DNA of 10,844 nt, taken from Saccoglossus kowalevskii (taxonomy: Eukaryota > Hemichordata > Enteropneusta > Harrimaniidae). Where the stretch lies: contig NW_003122934.1 in the NCBI RefSeq assembly GCF_000003605.2, positions 27,545-38,388 of the forward strand. Reading direction: 5' to 3'. Shown one piece after another: positions 9,213 to 10,844 of the stretch (within the stretch, counting starts at the first letter, position 1; every line of letters starts with the position of its first letter). The position numbers and the translations under genes were made by a program. The notes below the pieces were generated by a model that saw only the letters and a list, made by a program, of their open reading frames with translations, had not been told where the DNA came from and ran no database searches.

Positions 9213-9684
9213 GGCAAACTAGTCAATGCCCTAATTGGTTTACAGTATACCATATCATAAATAAAAAACAATAAAAATTAAGAGATCGAAAAAGTAGAAA
9301 AAGCAGGTGACAAAAGCTACGAGAAAGGAATAACAAAAAAGGAGGACCAAACCAGACAACAGAAAAGTACATATGTTGCATGTGCCAACAGAAAATGCAT
9401 ATGGCTAACAATATACCAGTATTGCACAAAAAAACATAACTAAATTCTAGACGCTTCTCAGGCATCCAATCCGATGAACGTTTGGAGGGGCATGCTCGTG
9501 TCCCCACCCGAGAGATACAACACAAATTATGTATTTATATAGCTCAATTATTCCCATTATTGTAGCATAGCAACCTCAAGTGGTTTCTGCCCTTTAAGAT
9601 AATATCCAATAGGCAATTTCCATTACAGCAAAAATACCAAACAGAAGTAAAGAGAAAACTATACATATACATATACCATGGATG
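9213..9684 (-). other. LINE 5' leader, no recognisable ORF1
   Basis: The 472 bp from the 5' junction to the ORF2 start are pyrimidine-rich on the element's strand. They contain TATAAATA (9539-9532), which could be a core promoter element. A 100-codon minus frame (9525-9223) exists, but its hydrophobic second half reflects the T-rich strand, and it shows no coiled coil, RRM, zinc knuckle or esterase motif expected of an ORF1. Either ORF1 was deleted from this copy or its progenitor, or only the leader remains. Confidence 0.5.
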
Positions 9685-9699
9685 TTCGAAATTACAGAT
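9685..9699. repeat. Right copy of the LINE target-site duplication
   Basis: This is identical over 15 bp to 6582-6596. It is preceded by G (A at the left copy) and followed by A (T of the tail at the left copy), which fixes the element's 5' junction at 9684/9685. Confidence 0.92.
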
Positions 9700-9790
9700 A
9701 CATATACGAACATATAAACATGGAACAAACAAATTCGAACTCACAACTTGGAAAATTCGCCTTGCCACTGTGAGCAACTACGCTTCCCGT
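9700..9790 (-). repeat. tRNA-like (SINE-like) head, degenerate
   Basis: On the minus strand, TAGTTGCTCACAGTGG (9780-9765) resembles a tRNA D-arm/A-box, followed by CAAGGCG, and GAGTTCGAATTTG (9742-9730) resembles a T-arm/B-box. The start-to-start spacing is about 38 bases, a little under the usual distance in tRNAs, as if part of the anticodon arm were lost. The arms pair poorly, so this is not a functional tRNA gene. A decayed tRNA-derived SINE is the best guess. The adjacent LINE lies just downstream in this reading and may have inserted into its body. Confidence 0.4.
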
Positions 9791-9849
9791 TATACAACGT
9801 TTTATTTTCCACAAAAAGTTGGCTTGACATTGCGTGTCGTGAATAACAA

Positions 9850-10235
9850 TACGAGTAATGGTAACGTAAATGTTAATTAAAATCCACAGCTCGTTACTTG
9901 TTCATAATTTCAAAAAATTATAGCTAGGAAGCCTAAAAACACGTAACATATACAGCGTGATATATTTGTTATATTTATGTGACAAACACCCGTTCAGCGA
10001 ATGTTTCAACCAACAGAAGTTAATCTCCCAATCTGATTAACTAATTAAGCATACCGCTGATGAGAATGTTTTCGAGGATGTGTCGAGAGGAAAAATGCAA
10101 AATATATTCACATCGTTTATACAAGTGTATAATGAGACCAAGGGAACAGAAAACAACACACACTCATCTCCGATACATTTAAATAAAAATTCAAGTTCAG
10201 TTATTTCTGAAAGCAAGGAAACAAATTTAACCCCA
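9850..10235 (+). repeat. Right copy of the old direct repeat
   Basis: This is the counterpart of about 4975-5400 in the same orientation. Shared blocks include AATACGAGTAATGG against AATACCAGTACATGG, TACAGCG with its flanks, the GTCGAGAGGAAAAATGCAAAA block, GTATAATGAGAC, and CAACACACACTCAT. Copies differ by many substitutions and small indels, so the duplication is old. The 82-codon plus frame at 10080-10328 runs through the repeat and out of it and is judged a chance frame. Confidence 0.6.
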
Positions 10236-10532
10236 AAATTTAAAAAAATATATATTCTTCACAATCGCTCCATCGTGCGCGTTCTTTCATTCTCAGATTG
10301 GTTGCATATAATGGCACCTTTTACATGAGTTATTTTATTATATTCACGACAGCCGAGAATTTACTCTTTTTTACGGCAAAATAAAAAAGATAATTCGTGC
10401 TTTCGTACATGGTTAGAATTCATCGACTACGAACACCTTCCTTTTCCTGACCATTTTTGATTCTGTAGTAAATATATGTGATATATGTATCCTTATGTGT
10501 ACATAAAATCGAAAAAAACATCAAATTTTTAC
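10236..10532. other. Stretch between the direct repeat and the candidate exon
   Basis: No gene is supported. On the minus strand near 10320-10260 a short frame contains CNQSENERTRTMERL before a TGA. It is CpG-richer than its surroundings and may be repeat-derived. If the adjacent minus-strand exon is real, this is the start of its first intron. Confidence 0.4.
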
Positions 10533-10650
10533 CATTAAATCTTCCATACATTAGGTTAGATAGCGTTACTGGAACATACTTCTGAAGGTCTGGGCAATCT
10601 GAAATTGTTGATGTGGTAATAGTTTGAAGTGACATGACTTCTGGCGCCAT
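10533..10650 (-). CDS. Candidate first coding exon of an unidentified minus-strand gene
   Basis: ATG at 10650-10648 has A at -3 and G at +4 and follows an in-frame TAA four to five codons' distance upstream plus a second TAA further out. The frame gives 39 codons beginning MAPEVMSLQTITTSTISDCP and including KYVPVTLSNLMYGRFN. It reaches AATG|GTAAAA, a usable splice donor with its GT at 10532-10531, so the exon would end in phase 1. GC content and amino-acid mix are higher and more balanced than in neighbouring DNA. Beyond the donor the frame turns into low-complexity residues (ILCTHKDTYITYIYY), which fits intron sequence. No signal peptide, domain or family is recognised. No second exon joining in phase could be demonstrated in the window. 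The donor lacks G at +5, so it is not strong. Confidence 0.4.
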
Positions 10651-10844
10651 ATTTGGTTTACCAATAAATTACACAGATTACTCAAAATTAAATTTCTTCA
10701 GAACCACTGAGCATATTGTTATGACATTTTACTTGTGTATTTAATGCATTACTGTGTGATATGTACAATATAATTAGATGCATATTGTGGCTACTTTTTG
10801 GGGTTAACGAAACAATTAAATACCTAAAACACAACTTAGACTCC
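10651..10844 (-). other. Possible 5' UTR/upstream region of the candidate exon
   Basis: This is AT-rich sequence with no open frame of note. If the minus-strand exon at 10533-10650 is real, its leader or promoter lies here. No clear TATA box or initiator can be singled out from the AT-rich background. Confidence 0.25.

Larger units (their letters stand above)
6597..9684 (-). mobile_element. Defective L1/Tx1-like LINE with both ends defined
   Basis: This non-LTR retrotransposon reads from 9684 (5') to 6597 (3'). In element order it has about 470 bp of 5' leader, an ORF2 pseudogene starting at ATG 9212-9210, an apurinic-endonuclease-type domain, a reverse transcriptase with DFKKAFDSV, GLRQGD and YADD, a post-RT region, a short 3' UTR and an A-rich tail. 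A perfect 15-bp duplication flanks it, as expected from target-primed reverse transcription. At about 3.09 kb it is clearly shorter than intact members of this group, whose ORF2 alone is roughly 3.5 kb. ORF2 carries at least ten frameshifts or stops and several internal deletions, and no ORF1 is recognisable. It cannot encode its own machinery. The group assignment rests on motif wording in the endonuclease and on the GYGHRP and ILKTFGLSQFIYLASM blocks after the RT, recalled from L1/Tx1-like elements and not from a search. Confidence 0.95.

Noticed and set aside
9223-9525. Minus-strand 100-codon frame as an ORF1 or membrane protein
   Set aside because: Its hydrophobicity follows from a T-rich strand, and no ORF1-type motif is present. 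It is described as part of the LINE leader instead.
9544-9777. Minus-strand 77-codon frame
   Set aside because: It crosses the LINE 5' junction and target duplication, joining unrelated sequences, so it cannot be an ancestral gene.
9730-9790. Functional tRNA gene
   Set aside because: The acceptor and T stems do not pair and the anticodon arm is short; only box-like motifs remain.
4975-10235. Direct repeats as LTRs of an LTR retrotransposon
   Set aside because: No TG...CA ends, primer-binding site, polypurine tract, gag, protease or integrase is seen between them, and the only RT present belongs to the separately bounded LINE.
1-10844. CRISPR array, prokaryotic operon or phage module
   Set aside because: There are no regularly spaced repeats, no long compact genes and no ribosome-binding sites; the sequence is clearly eukaryotic in style.

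Overview
The window looks like AT-rich animal nuclear DNA, non-coding over most of its length. There are no operons, no ribosome-binding-site-led genes, no rRNA and no CRISPR array. The base composition, intron-style splice signals and a decayed L1/Tx1-like LINE suggest an invertebrate; a mollusc or other lophotrochozoan is a guess that the sequence alone cannot settle.

Layout: 1-6580 is mostly unrecognised AT-rich sequence. It holds a short tandem repeat, a pair of related segments in inverted orientation (about 1431-1507 and 1981-2045), a CpG-richer patch (about 4750-4980) and the left copy of an old direct repeat (about 4975-5400). A coding-like segment ending at a near-consensus splice donor lies on the minus strand at 6253-6378. 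From 6597 to 9684 lies the one feature identified with confidence: a non-LTR retrotransposon on the minus strand, flanked by a perfect 15-bp target-site duplication. It has a short poly(A) tail and an ORF2 pseudogene with recognisable endonuclease, reverse transcriptase and C-terminal pieces, broken by many frameshifts, stops and internal deletions. To its right come a tRNA-like (SINE-like) head on the minus strand, the right copy of the direct repeat (about 9850-10235), and a candidate first coding exon on the minus strand (10533-10650).

If the 10533-10650 exon is real, much of the window to its left may be intron of a minus-strand host gene, with the LINE inserted in the same orientation. 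No complete functional gene can be shown here. I found no convincing new biological system; the most informative points are the end-to-end but internally collapsed LINE, the direct-repeat pair around it, and several short exon-like segments that transcript data could test.
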